The notes below the pieces were generated by a model, which was not told the origin of the DNA, did not search any database, and worked only from the letters and a program-made list of their open reading frames with translations. A DNA stretch of 64,000 nt from Flavobacterium turcicum. Its GTDB lineage: Bacteria > Bacteroidota > Bacteroidia > Flavobacteriales > Flavobacteriaceae. The stretch is taken from the NCBI RefSeq assembly GCF_011365745.1, contig NZ_JAAOBY010000005.1, forward strand, positions 1 through 64,000, in the 5' to 3' direction. The translations under genes were made by a program, and so were the position numbers. Positions within the stretch are counted from its first letter, which is position 1, and every line of letters begins with the position of its first letter. Of this stretch, positions 33,932 to 43,517 are shown piece by piece.

Positions 33932-36187
33932 ATGAAATTGCTTATTGTCACACAGGTCCCACATGTACAAAAAAACGGGCACTATTATTCTTACGCACCC
34001 TACATTGATGAAATGAATATTTGGGGTCAATTTGTATCCCATATTACCGTTGTGGCACCTTGCTCAAAAGCGGAACCTACTGCCATAGATAAAGAGTATC
34101 AACACCCAGATGTTAAGTTTACAGCCGTTCCTGCAATCAATTTGTTATCCATCCTGTCAGTTTTTAAAGTAATGGTAATGCTGCCGTTGTTGCTTTGGCG
34201 CATTGCAAAATCGATGAATCAAGCAGATCACATTCACCTACGCTGCCCCGGAAATATGGGCTTGTTAGGAAGTATTGTTCAAATGGCTTTTCCTTCAAAA
34301 CCCAAAACAGCCAAATATGCGGGCAATTGGGATCCAACCGCAAAACAACCTTGGTCTTATCGTTTACAAAAATGGATTTTGTCCAATACCTTTCTTACTC
34401 GCCACATGCAAGTGCTGGTTTATGGAGAATGGCCCGGTAGCTCTACCAATATCAAGTCTTTTTTTACCGCCTCCTATGCGGCTGCTGCTGCAGTTGATGT
34501 GGAACCGAAGTCACCCGATGATGGTATTTCCTTTATTTTTGTTGGAGCCTTAGTCAAAGGTAAAAATCCGCTTTATGCTATAAAGTTGGTTCAGGAGGTA
34601 GCGCGTCTAGGCTTTGCGGTACAATTAAAATTCTATGGCGAAGGTCCAGAGCGATCTAATTTGGAACATTATATTGATAAAAATGATTTAAAAGGGAGCG
34701 TTGTTTTATACGGTAATCAAAACAAAGCGACTGTACAACAGGCTTATCAGAATAGTCATTTTGTAATTTTGCCATCACAATCCGAAGGTTGGCCCAAAGC
34801 GCTTGCTGAAGGGATGTTTTGGGGTTGTGTGCCAATGGGTACGGCGGTTTCCTGCGTGCCTACTATGTTAGATCACGGTCAAAGAGGGGTATTATTGGAA
34901 CTGGATGCCGATGCCGATAGTAGAAAAATTGCCAGCCTACTTAAAAATGAAAAACAATATTTTGAGTTGCAAATGAGGGCTATGGCGTGGTCTAGAAATT
35001 ATACGACTGATTCTTTTGCAAAAGCCATTCAGGGACTACTTTCAACTCCAAACGATCACCGCAAAAATCATTTTAGTAAAGCTTTAAATAGCGATGAAAA
35101 AGTGCCAATTCGAATCATGCAATTAATTGATTCTTTAGAAGCAGGTGGAGCAGAGCGAATGGCCGTAAGCTATGCGAATGCTTTATCAAAACTAACTGAC
35201 TACTCTGCTTTGGTGGTAACTCGGAAAGAAGGCCCTTTACAAGACCAATTGGATGCAGCAGTGCCGTATTTCTTTTTAAGAAAAAAAAGGAGTATCGATC
35301 TTAAGGCAGTTTGGCGCTTGAAAGGCTTTGTTAAAAAGAACCGAATTCAAGTCCTGCAGGCACACAGCACTTCATTTTTCACAGCGGTTTTGCTTAAATA
35401 TTGCTTGCCATCTCTTCAAATAATATGGCACGATCATTATGGCGATAGTGAATTTTTGAAACAAAGACCAGCAACTGTTTTAAAATATACTGCGCCGTTT
35501 TTTAGTGGCGTCATTACTGTTAATCAGAAACTTAAAAATTGGTGCGAAAGTGTTTTAAAAGTACCTCATGTATTGTATTTACCTAATTTTACTATACAAG
35601 AAAAAAATACTGAACTGAAAACTAAACTGCTGGGTCTGCCAGGAAAACGCATCTTGTGCTTGGCTAATTTACGACCACAAAAAGACCAGCAACTTTTGCT
35701 TGAAGTAGCAAATAAATTACGTTATTCTCATCCAGAGTGGACTTTTCATCTTGTAGGAAAAGATTTTGAAGATGAGTATGCTGCAACAATTAAGAAGATG
35801 CATTCCGACTTAAAACTAGAAAAAAATGTGTTTCTTTACGGCAGTAAAACCGATGTGGCTGCAATTATCCAGCAGGTAGATATTGCAATTTTAACTTCTA
35901 AATCAGAGGGTTTACCGGTAGCTCTTTTAGAGTATGGTGCACATAAAAAAGCAGTGGTAGTTACAAACGTTGGCGAAGTGCAAGCTGTTGTACAAAATGG
36001 TTTAAATGGTTTAGTAATGCCTGCCCAAGAAGTGCAATTATTTTATGACGCGATAGTACAATTGATTGAAAATAGTACGCTGCGAGATTATTTAGGACAA
36101 GCCCTTTATGATACTGTGCAAGATCAATACGCTGAAAAATCGGTGATGACCAACTATTTGAACTGGTTGAAAAATATATTAAAATGA
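33932..36187 (+). CDS. Fused tandem GT4-GT4 glycosyltransferase
   Basis: A 751-residue protein made of two GT-B enzymes. The first (about 1-385) has FIFVGALVKGKNPLYAI, KFYGEGPERS and LPSQSEGWPKALAEGMFWG (EX7E). The second (about 394-751) begins IRIMQLIDSLEAGGAERMA and has CLANLRPQKDQQLLLEV and TSKSEGLPVALLEYG. A charged linker lies between them. Such fusions would couple two successive sugar transfers. No frame break is visible, so this is one gene rather than two misread ones. It overlaps the next gene by 4 bp. Confidence 0.9.
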   Translation: MKLLIVTQVPHVQKNGHYYSYAPYIDEMNIWGQFVSHITVVAPCSKAEPTAIDKEYQHPDVKFTAVPAINLLSILSVFKVMVMLPLLLWRIAKSMNQADHIHLRCPGNMGLLGSIVQMAFPSKPKTAKYAGNWDPTAKQPWSYRLQKWILSNTFLTRHMQVLVYGEWPGSSTNIKSFFTASYAAAAAVDVEPKSPDDGISFIFVGALVKGKNPLYAIKLVQEVARLGFAVQLKFYGEGPERSNLEHYIDKNDLKGSVVLYGNQNKATVQQAYQNSHFVILPSQSEGWPKALAEGMFWGCVPMGTAVSCVPTMLDHGQRGVLLELDADADSRKIASLLKNEKQYFELQMRAMAWSRNYTTDSFAKAIQGLLSTPNDHRKNHFSKALNSDEKVPIRIMQLIDSLEAGGAERMAVSYANALSKLTDYSALVVTRKEGPLQDQLDAAVPYFFLRKKRSIDLKAVWRLKGFVKKNRIQVLQAHSTSFFTAVLLKYCLPSLQIIWHDHYGDSEFLKQRPATVLKYTAPFFSGVITVNQKLKNWCESVLKVPHVLYLPNFTIQEKNTELKTKLLGLPGKRILCLANLRPQKDQQLLLEVANKLRYSHPEWTFHLVGKDFEDEYAATIKKMHSDLKLEKNVFLYGSKTDVAAIIQQVDIAILTSKSEGLPVALLEYGAHKKAVVVTNVGEVQAVVQNGLNGLVMPAQEVQLFYDAIVQLIENSTLRDYLGQALYDTVQDQYAEKSVMTNYLNWLKNILK

Positions 36188-37533
36188 GAAAAGAGGATCA
36201 ATCCTACTTAATGATTATATTGCTTCATGTCCTAATTGGATTTATGGGATATGCAATCCCATTTACAGCAAAAATATATGGCTATGGGATATTTTTATAT
36301 GGAATTTATTATGTAATTAAAAATCAGAATAGAAATAATGAAGCTCTTTTAGCAGCGGCTTATATTGTGGGTAGTGAGGTTTTTTTACGAATGACCGATG
36401 GAAATCCGTTGTATGAAATCTCAAAATATGCCGTGATGGTATTTATTTTAGTTGGAATGTATTATAGCGGTTTCTCAAAAGGAGCGGCACCCTATTGGAT
36501 TTTCTTATTATTATTAGTACCCGGAATTATTTTGGCAACAGTTAATTTGAATTTTGATACGGATATGCGGAAAGCAATTGCTTTTAATATGTCGGGACCG
36601 GTTTGTTTGGGGGTTGCATCCTTGTATACCTTTCGCAGAAAAATAAGTATCACCGAAATGAACCGAATTCTACTGTGGTTGGGTTTGCCAATTATTTCAT
36701 GCATGGTATATTTAGCCTTTTATACCCCAAGTATTAAAGATGTAATCACAAGTACAGAATCTAATTTTCAAACCTCAGGTGGCTATGGGCCTAATCAAGT
36801 GGCAACTATATTAGGATTTGGAATGTTCGTGTTTGTATCAAGAATTATTTTAGAGAGTAAAACTACGTTACATATAATAATTAATACGATTTTAGTCTTA
36901 AATATAACTTATCGAGGTATGGTGACTTTTTCGAGAGGGGGAATGATAACTGGTTTTTTAATGATCATCCTGTTGTTAGTGTTCTTGTATTTTAAATCCA
37001 ACACAAAAGGTAAAGTTAAGCTGAGTTATATTTTAATTATTTTGGCTCTTGCAGGATCAGCCACTTGGAGCTATACTTCTTTGCAAACAGGTGGCTTGAT
37101 AGAAAAAAGATATGCCAATCAAGATGCTGCAGGGCGAACTAAAGAAAGTCAGTTCACAGGTAGGGAAGATGTAGCTCAAAATGAAATTAATACCTTTTTA
37201 AAAAACCCTATTTTAGGAGTAGGAGTAGGAGTAGGAGCAGAGATACGAAAAAAGGAAACTGGAACTATTGTGTTGTCGCACGACGAAATTACCCGTATGT
37301 TAGCAGAACATGGCTCATTAGGTGTTGTAGGCTTGGTGTTGCTGTTTTTTACTCCCTTAGTTTTGTATTTAGAGAACAAATTCAACATGTACTTGTTGTG
37401 TTTTGTTGCTTTTTGGTTTTTGACTATTAATCATGCCGCTATGCGTACTGCCGCTCCCGCATTTGTCTATTCACTTTCTTTGTTGAATGTGCAATTAGGA
37501 TTACCCCAAAAAAAGCGATTAGAAAATGATTGA
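36184..37533 (+). CDS. O-antigen ligase/polymerase-like membrane protein
   Basis: A 449-residue protein with about eleven hydrophobic segments and one long hydrophilic loop (about 290-360) before the last segments, the layout of the Wzy_C/O-Ag_ligase family (WaaL, Wzy). The loop contains FTGREDVAQNEINTFLKNPILGVGVG, where the R/H-rich ligase loop is usual, and ends in HDEITRMLAEHGSLGVVGL. It either ligates the glycan to lipid A or protein, or polymerises repeat units. ATGA overlap with the GT4-GT4 gene supports joint expression. Confidence 0.85.
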   Translation: MRKEDQSYLMIILLHVLIGFMGYAIPFTAKIYGYGIFLYGIYYVIKNQNRNNEALLAAAYIVGSEVFLRMTDGNPLYEISKYAVMVFILVGMYYSGFSKGAAPYWIFLLLLVPGIILATVNLNFDTDMRKAIAFNMSGPVCLGVASLYTFRRKISITEMNRILLWLGLPIISCMVYLAFYTPSIKDVITSTESNFQTSGGYGPNQVATILGFGMFVFVSRIILESKTTLHIIINTILVLNITYRGMVTFSRGGMITGFLMIILLLVFLYFKSNTKGKVKLSYILIILALAGSATWSYTSLQTGGLIEKRYANQDAAGRTKESQFTGREDVAQNEINTFLKNPILGVGVGVGAEIRKKETGTIVLSHDEITRMLAEHGSLGVVGLVLLFFTPLVLYLENKFNMYLLCFVAFWFLTINHAAMRTAAPAFVYSLSLLNVQLGLPQKKRLEND

Positions 37534-37701
37534 AACTTTGATTGATAGTGTTAGTTTGGCAAAGTATACAGCGTTAAAAGGCAAATAGAACGAAAACTAA
37601 CTACGTTGCTTTTATTAAAGATTTGTTAAAAAAAACAACTTTGAACCAAATTGAATTCAGTTAAAATATACTAAATTGCAAACCCAATCAAAATACCACA
37701 C

Positions 37702-39093
37702 ATGTTTGCAGTTGATAAAATGCATTTTGAAATTTCAGAGCGAAAGATGTTACTTCGGCTTTTTGATGTTTTTTTTGTTTTAACTGCTTTGTATTTATTG
37801 ACTTATGTAAAAGCTTTTAATTATTTTGCAGTTGAGGCTGGAACCTACCACCGAGCGATTTTATTGGCCGTTTATCTTAATTTATTCGGAACAATCTTCG
37901 AAATGTACAATTTACAAGTGGCAAGCAATCAGTTTCAGGTGCTTAAAAGTACTTTAATTACAGCCTCTACCACGGTACTGATCTATTTGTTAACCCCCTA
38001 TTTTTCGCCTACTTTACCTAACAATCGACTTCAAATCGCCTTGTTTTTTATAGTTGTATTTCTGAGTTTATTTGCTTGGAGAATGCTTTATGTAAGCTTT
38101 TTAGCTTCCAATAGATTTTTTCAAAAAGCAGTACTGCTCTGTGATCGGGTGCAAGTAGAAGAATTAATTAAAGGTTTAGAAAATATTGATCCGCACTACA
38201 AAATTATTGGATTTGTTCCTTTGGATTTCGAATCGCAACAAGAAGTCTATCCCTATGTAAAGGAACTTGATGGAGAGGCAATGCTCTCGTTTGTGAAAAA
38301 ACATGGAGTTTCAGAGTTAGTGATTGCTTCGCAAATAACTACGGGAATGACTACTAGTTTGTATCAGCAATTACTTAAAGCATTAGAATCGGGAATAATT
38401 ATTAGAGAATATACACAAGTTTATGAAAGTAAAACGCAGCGTATTCCACTGCAACACATGTCTCGTGATTTTTATCGGTTTTTTCCTTTCAGCCGCTCCA
38501 ATCAAAATAAATTATATTTAGTTACCCTACGTGGCTTTGACGTTTCAGTTGCCGTTGCGGGTTTATTAGTGGGTTTGGCTTTATTGCCTTTGATTTTGTT
38601 AGGAAATGCTTTGGCTAACCGTGGTTCTTTATTTTATACACAAGAACGTGTGGGTAAGGATGGGGCTGTTTTTTCTATCCTTAAATTCAGAACGATGGTT
38701 AAAAATGCGGAGGAAAATGGTGCTGTTTTTACAAAGGCTAACGATTGCCGAGTGACTGCTTTCGGTAAGTTCATGCGAAAAACTAGAGTAGATGAGTTTC
38801 CACAGTTTATCAATATTCTTAAAGGAGATATGGCAGTAATTGGTCCAAGACCTGAGCGTCCTGTTTTTGTGAAAGAAATAGCAGCAAGTATGCCATTTTA
38901 TGAAACGCGACACATTATCAAACCGGGGTTGACGGGTTGGGCGCAAGTCAATTATTCGTACGGAGAAACACTTCAAGATAGCTTGATAAAATTGCAATAC
39001 GACTTGTATTACATCAAGCACCGTTCTATTTATTTGGATCTAAACATCGCTTTTAAAACCATTACCACTGTTCTTTTTTATAGAGGGCAATAA
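37702..39093 (+). CDS. Polyprenyl-phosphate sugar phosphotransferase (WcaJ/WbaP type)
   Basis: A 463-residue initiating transferase. Four or five membrane segments (about 15-130) are followed by a CoA-binding-like Rossmann domain (about 135-250). A further membrane helix (about 275-300) leads to the catalytic bacterial sugar transferase domain with GSLFYTQERVGKDG, FSILKFRTM, TRVDEFPQFINILKGDM and IGPRPERPVFV. It places the first sugar phosphate on undecaprenyl phosphate. The gene lies 168 bp after the ligase-like gene and ends the second glycan block. Confidence 0.93.
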   Translation: MFAVDKMHFEISERKMLLRLFDVFFVLTALYLLTYVKAFNYFAVEAGTYHRAILLAVYLNLFGTIFEMYNLQVASNQFQVLKSTLITASTTVLIYLLTPYFSPTLPNNRLQIALFFIVVFLSLFAWRMLYVSFLASNRFFQKAVLLCDRVQVEELIKGLENIDPHYKIIGFVPLDFESQQEVYPYVKELDGEAMLSFVKKHGVSELVIASQITTGMTTSLYQQLLKALESGIIIREYTQVYESKTQRIPLQHMSRDFYRFFPFSRSNQNKLYLVTLRGFDVSVAVAGLLVGLALLPLILLGNALANRGSLFYTQERVGKDGAVFSILKFRTMVKNAEENGAVFTKANDCRVTAFGKFMRKTRVDEFPQFINILKGDMAVIGPRPERPVFVKEIAASMPFYETRHIIKPGLTGWAQVNYSYGETLQDSLIKLQYDLYYIKHRSIYLDLNIAFKTITTVLFYRGQ

Positions 39094-39174
39094 GGTTATT
39101 TGATTTTGTTTTTTTATTTGTGCTTTGTTCGTAGTCCCTAGTCCTTTAGTTCTGAGTCCTTAATACTTAATACT

Positions 39175-39258
39175 CACCACTCACGATTTACCACTCATAA
39201 TTCACTACTCACAATTCACTACTCACAATTCACTACTCACCATTTACTACTCACCATT
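39175..39258. repeat. 14-bp minisatellite, six copies
   Basis: Six tandem copies of CACTACTCACAATT with few changes (39175, 39189, 39203, 39217, 39231, 39245). Copies three and four are identical. They fill the space between the convergent ends of the WcaJ-like gene and the DUF4105 gene. Confidence 0.9.
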
Positions 39259-39264
39259 CACAAA

Positions 39265-40404
39265 CTAAATAATAATAGGAATTGGTTTTTTGTTTTGAAT
39301 TAACATCCTAATTGATAGTGCAGCACTCGTAATTACAATTGGTAGCACTAAAATTAAATGCGGTTTGTTGAGACAATAAGCGGTATAAATAGCCAAAGCA
39401 ATTAAATTAATTGTAGCCAAGTAGCAAATTATTTTTTTGTTTTTCATCCCATAAGCCCACAATAATAATAGCAATAGAGGATTAAACACCAGAAGGTTAT
39501 AATTATTAGCTAATTCTGCGTGTAAAGAAAAGCTCCAAGCTGTTGCAAATAATACTCCAATAAGTCCTAAAACTGTCATGAAGAATAATGAAAGTCCTTT
39601 TTTGTTGAAACCCACGATAGCAAATAAAATTAAAATGTAGCTATACGGATTATTCCACCACGAAAAAGGAGTAGGTTGGTTGTAGGGCAATACCGTTATC
39701 GTCTCTTTTGATAGAGCTGATTTATTAAACTGTACTTTCTTTAGGCTTTCTAACAAATCAATTGGTAAAAAAATGCGGTTGGCAGTTTGGTCTACTTTGG
39801 AGCCGAAGATGATGCTTGTACCGAGTTTTTCGTAAAAATGACCATCAAAATAAGGCAGTAATACATCGCGATAGCTGTTGTTAGTAGCCTCTTTTTTTGT
39901 AATTAGGTTGGTGTCAACTGCTTTATTGATGGCATCGACTACCATAGTAGTACAGTTTTTATCAATGAATTTGTATGTATAATGACTATCTGCTGAGGTA
40001 ATATCGTGCTGTAGTTGTTCAAAAAGTCGTTGTTTGGCATCAAGTGGGAGCATTAATTCTTGCTCATAAACCGCTCTTTGTTCGTATTGGTATTGACCGA
40101 TGAAATCTGTATACGAATGGGCAACGGCAAAATACTGTAAATCGCCTTTGGCAAATTTCATCACGAAGTTGGGCGTTTTAAAATCGAAGGCCCCATAATT
40201 GTACACAGCATCAAAGCCAGTTGTTGCATCTTGAACTCGAACCGCTGTATGGCCAAACAAAGAGTACGACTCGTTACCTGTGCCACATGTAAGTACACTA
40301 ACTTTGCTTTGTGGTGATAACGATAGCGGTTGGGCATCAATAGCAATGCTACATATTGCGATTAAGATGACAATAAAGGTTTTGTAAATTGAAAATTTCT
40401 CCAT
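39265..40404 (-). CDS. DUF4105 (Lnb-like N-terminal) membrane protein
   Basis: A 379-residue protein. I start at the ATG at 40404 because it begins a signal peptide (MEKFSIYKTFIVILIAICSI); the reading frame is open further upstream. The exported domain has VLTCGTGNESYSLFGHTAVRV, FDAVYNYGAFDF, YKFIDKNCTTMVVDAI with Cys and His residues as in NlpC/P60-like amidases, as usual for DUF4105. Four to five membrane segments follow (about 270-379). Function is unknown, perhaps cell-envelope peptidase or amidase. It shares direction with the PorV/PorQ-like gene. Confidence 0.85.
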   Translation of the reverse strand: MEKFSIYKTFIVILIAICSIAIDAQPLSLSPQSKVSVLTCGTGNESYSLFGHTAVRVQDATTGFDAVYNYGAFDFKTPNFVMKFAKGDLQYFAVAHSYTDFIGQYQYEQRAVYEQELMLPLDAKQRLFEQLQHDITSADSHYTYKFIDKNCTTMVVDAINKAVDTNLITKKEATNNSYRDVLLPYFDGHFYEKLGTSIIFGSKVDQTANRIFLPIDLLESLKKVQFNKSALSKETITVLPYNQPTPFSWWNNPYSYILILFAIVGFNKKGLSLFFMTVLGLIGVLFATAWSFSLHAELANNYNLLVFNPLLLLLLWAYGMKNKKIICYLATINLIALAIYTAYCLNKPHLILVLPIVITSAALSIRMLIQNKKPIPIII

Positions 40405-40497
40405 GAAATTTATTTGTTTAATGTTACTCAATAGCTGCAATATTGTTTCTTTTTCATTTACGAAAATAAAAAAACTGTACAACTAATTGTTATTGGG

Positions 40498-41577
40498 TTA
40501 CCTTCGAAAAAGACCTAAATCAACTTTGACTGAAAAAATATTTGAGTACAAGGCAGTGCTTTGATCGCCAATATCCGTCAGTGCATAGTCAATTTGAATA
40601 CCTTTGTATTTGAATCCGAGACCTATGTTGGGTTGAAATCCTACTTTGTCGGTACCGTCTAATTGTTGTACGTTCTGGAAATTTCCCATTCCTGCACGAA
40701 GAAATACTAGATCGGTATAACCAAATTCAAAACCCACTGCTGGATCAATACTAACAAAATCAGTAGCAATGAGGTCATTGGTTTTTGTAAAGCGCATGTT
40801 CAAGTTGGCCGCTGCTTCAATGCTGTAATCGTATCGGATGATAAATTTTTTAGCCAGTCCCAATTGTGCTTTTGGAGCTGTAATTTCCGTACTTTCTGGT
40901 AATTCTTGATTTTGTCCCGGAATGGCATTGGCAATTTTTTGATACTCTTGTTCGTCAATATTCCAAACGTTATAAGTTGTGGTAATGTCGCGCACCATTA
41001 TCCCAAAAGACCAACTGTTGCGTTCAAACTGTATTCCTGCATCAAAACCAAATCCCCAAGCATCGGCAAACTTTCCAATAACTCTTCGGATAACTTTAGC
41101 ATTCAATCCATATTGAAAACCAGGAACGGGTAACTTTCGAGCGTATGAAAACGTAAAACCATAGTCAGCCGTTGAGAATAAACTTATCCTGTTGTAATCA
41201 ATATTGCCTTCGCTGTCAATTAATTCAGTGGTATTCAAAATGTCATCTACTCCAAAGCGGATAAGTGATATTCCGTAAGCACTGCGCTCGTCAATTGGGC
41301 TGGCATAGGCCAAATAATCGTACTGCGCAATATTTGCAAAATAATTGGCATGCATGAATGACACTTCGTGATCCTCTAGTTGAACCAATCCTGCCGGGTT
41401 CCAATAGCCTGAATTAACATCTTTTGTGGAGGCTACTGCCGTATTGGATCTTCCTAAAGCAGCTGCATCAACACCGATGTTCATAAACTCGTTAGAATAC
41501 TTCCTAACTGTTTGTGCAAAGGTGCTCATGGAAAGCAATGCGAAGACAAAGAAAAGGCTTTTGTGTAAGGGTGTCAT
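40498..41577 (-). CDS. PorV/PorQ family outer-membrane protein
   Basis: A 359-residue protein with signal peptide (start ATG at 41577; HKSLFFVFALLSMSTFAQ) and an expected beta-barrel. The motif FMNIGVDAAALGRSNTAVAS followed by WNPAGL is the FadL-like N-terminal signature of the PorV/PorQ group. These are linked to the type IX secretion system or to surface-lipoprotein handling in Bacteroidota. The protein ends in an aromatic/charged strand as barrels do. Whether it is a true PorV or another member cannot be told from sequence alone. Confidence 0.87.
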   Translation of the reverse strand: MTPLHKSLFFVFALLSMSTFAQTVRKYSNEFMNIGVDAAALGRSNTAVASTKDVNSGYWNPAGLVQLEDHEVSFMHANYFANIAQYDYLAYASPIDERSAYGISLIRFGVDDILNTTELIDSEGNIDYNRISLFSTADYGFTFSYARKLPVPGFQYGLNAKVIRRVIGKFADAWGFGFDAGIQFERNSWSFGIMVRDITTTYNVWNIDEQEYQKIANAIPGQNQELPESTEITAPKAQLGLAKKFIIRYDYSIEAAANLNMRFTKTNDLIATDFVSIDPAVGFEFGYTDLVFLRAGMGNFQNVQQLDGTDKVGFQPNIGLGFKYKGIQIDYALTDIGDQSTALYSNIFSVKVDLGLFRR

Positions 41578-41611
41578 TTTTACAAACAAGGGGGGATTGT
41601 TTAATTTTTAT

Positions 41612-41619
41612 CAAAAATA
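41612..41619 (-). promoter_or_regulatory. -7 box for the PorV/PorQ-like gene
   Basis: On the minus strand the bases read TATTTTTG, matching TAnnTTTG, 34 bp before the start codon. The -33 element is unclear. Confidence 0.4.
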
Positions 41620-41814
41620 GAATTTTTTATTCAGCTGACTTTCATTTCCTGCTGAATTCTTTTGATGTGATAGGGTCTAAAACTATTGCTAGACAACGTT
41701 TCTAAAATAGTTACAACTACAATTTAAATACGCGCATTAAGAAAGATAAACTTAAAAACCACTACTGCTCCTAAAAACTATCTTAAAAACGTATTTTTCA
41801 TTGGCATATTGTAC

Positions 41815-41822
41815 TAAATTTG
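41815..41822 (+). promoter_or_regulatory. -7 box for pssA
   Basis: TAAATTTG matches TAnnTTTG and lies 27 bp upstream of the pssA ATG. The -33 element is weak. Confidence 0.45.
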
Positions 41823-41849
41823 CGCACTTATACTTTAAATCACAAGTCT

Positions 41850-42566
41850 ATGTCGTTTGTAAAACATCTTCCTAATTCTATTACCTTACTTAATCTTTTT
41901 TCAGGATGTATCGCTCTTGTTTTTGCATTTCAGCAAGATTTTGAAATGGCTTTTTATTTTGTGTGTTTGGGTATTTTTCTGGATTTTTTTGATGGGTTTT
42001 TCGCACGTATGTTTCAGGTTTCTAGTTCACTAGGCTTGCAATTAGATTCGTTGGCTGATATGGTAACTAGTGGCGTAGTGCCCGGCGTGGTGATGTACCA
42101 CATGTTGGTAAGTTATGCTTCTACTGCTCCTGCGCCTCATTTGCAAATTCTCCCGTACTTGGGTTTTATAATTACTTTAGGATCGTGTTACCGTTTGGCT
42201 AATTTTAATATTGATACGCGTCAAACGGATTCATTTATTGGTTTGCCAACTCCTGCCAATGCATTATTTATCTTGAGTTTGCCTTTAGTTTTAAAATACA
42301 CCGATTCATTAATTGCAATTGAATTGCTTACAACAGATTACTTTTTATTGCTCATTACTTTATTGAGCGCCTATATGTTGAATGCTGAAATCCCGTTGTT
42401 TTCTTTGAAAATTAAAAAGTTAAGTTGGGCAGTCAACCGTTTGCAAATCGTTTTTCTTTTGATTTCAGTATTGTTATTAGTATTTTTCCAATATTTAGGA
42501 ATTCCGTTGGTGATTCTTTTTTATGTTTTACTTTCTGTGGTAAACAATAAAATGTTGCAAAAGTAA
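41850..42566 (+). CDS. pssA: CDP-diacylglycerol-serine O-phosphatidyltransferase
   Basis: A 238-residue membrane protein that makes phosphatidylserine, the precursor of phosphatidylethanolamine. ATG 41850 is the start (the TTG at 41820 lies within the promoter box). The CDP-alcohol phosphotransferase motif DGxxAR(x8)GxxxD(x3)D is complete in DGFFARMFQ... and ...LGLQLDSLAD near residues 45-67. Six or more membrane segments follow. It is followed at 10 bp by the GH25 gene. Confidence 0.93.
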   Translation: MSFVKHLPNSITLLNLFSGCIALVFAFQQDFEMAFYFVCLGIFLDFFDGFFARMFQVSSSLGLQLDSLADMVTSGVVPGVVMYHMLVSYASTAPAPHLQILPYLGFIITLGSCYRLANFNIDTRQTDSFIGLPTPANALFILSLPLVLKYTDSLIAIELLTTDYFLLLITLLSAYMLNAEIPLFSLKIKKLSWAVNRLQIVFLLISVLLLVFFQYLGIPLVILFYVLLSVVNNKMLQK

Positions 42567-42576
42567 ATTTGTCGAA

Positions 42577-43440
42577 ATGGCCAGACAAAAAATAGTTAGA
42601 AAAACGCGTACCGTTCGAAAACCCAAACAGAACAGCTATTGGCGTCGCTTTTTGTTTTCAAAATATCTAATCGGTTTTTTAGTTGTTTGTTTACTGCTAG
42701 CTCTGGCGTATTATTACCGTAATGGTTTAGCTTATTATTTTAGTTTTAAAAGTGATAAATCAAACACTGAAAGCGCATTATCCAAAAAACTTTCAGACGT
42801 TAGAAATATACAAGTACTTGCAAAACATGAAGGTAAAAGCGTTGGGATCGATGTTTCTGAATACCAAGGAGAAGTTAGTTGGTCTTACGTAGACACTTTA
42901 GAACAAAAATATCCTATTGACTTTGTTTTTATCAGAGCAACTGTTGGGAGAGATCGAAAGGATCGAAAATTCGAACAAAACTGGCTTGGTGCCAAAAAGA
43001 ACAAAATGATTAGAGGTGCTTATCATTATTACCGTCCTAACGAAAATTCTTTAGAACAAGCCAAGCTTTTTATTGAAACAGTACGTTTGCAAAAAGGCGA
43101 TTTACCTCCTGTTTTAGACATTGAAAAATTACCTAAAAATCAATCAATTGCTAATTTGAAAATAGGTTTGCGACGCTGGTTGGAAGCCGTTGAAAAGCAT
43201 TATGGAGTGCGTCCCATTATCTATTCAGGAGAGCGGTATTATGATGATTTTTTGAAAGACGAATTTAGTGACTACCTTTTTTGGATTGCCAATTATAATT
43301 TTTATCGTGAATCGATCGACTCTGATTGGTTGTTTTGGCAGTTTACTGAAAAAGCAACGGTGCCAGGTATTGATGAAAATGTAGACGTAAATATTTACAA
43401 TGGCGATGTGCAGCAATTGCGTTTTATTACGATTGAATAG
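42577..43440 (+). CDS. GH25 lysozyme-like muramidase, membrane-anchored
   Basis: A 287-residue protein. A basic N-terminus (1-25) and one membrane helix (about 28-50) place the catalytic domain in the periplasm. GH25 motifs: GIDVSEYQGEVSW (about 89-101), FVFIRAT, GAYHYYRP, and PPVLDIE with the catalytic acid pair near residues 183-186. LFWQFTEKATVPGIDENVDVN ends the domain. It likely cuts peptidoglycan during envelope growth or remodelling. The gene is co-directional with pssA and convergent with lptB. Confidence 0.92.
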   Translation: MARQKIVRKTRTVRKPKQNSYWRRFLFSKYLIGFLVVCLLLALAYYYRNGLAYYFSFKSDKSNTESALSKKLSDVRNIQVLAKHEGKSVGIDVSEYQGEVSWSYVDTLEQKYPIDFVFIRATVGRDRKDRKFEQNWLGAKKNKMIRGAYHYYRPNENSLEQAKLFIETVRLQKGDLPPVLDIEKLPKNQSIANLKIGLRRWLEAVEKHYGVRPIIYSGERYYDDFLKDEFSDYLFWIANYNFYRESIDSDWLFWQFTEKATVPGIDENVDVNIYNGDVQQLRFITIE

Positions 43441-43491
43441 TTGGTTGATAATTTTTCCTTATTGTTTTTGAGAACGGAAATGCTTTCGCAA

Positions 43492-43517
43492 AAAAAAAGA
43501 GTTCTCAATTAGAACTC
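43492..43517 (-). terminator. Terminator of the lptB transcript
   Basis: GAGTTCT/AGAACTC (43499-43505 and 43511-43517) forms a stem with a 5-base loop. On the minus strand it is followed by nine Ts. The hairpin includes the lptB stop codon. It could also weakly stop the opposite GH25 transcript. Confidence 0.8.

Noticed and set aside
38629..39021. Minus-strand 130-residue reading frame
   Set aside because: It is antisense to the catalytic domain of the WcaJ-like gene.
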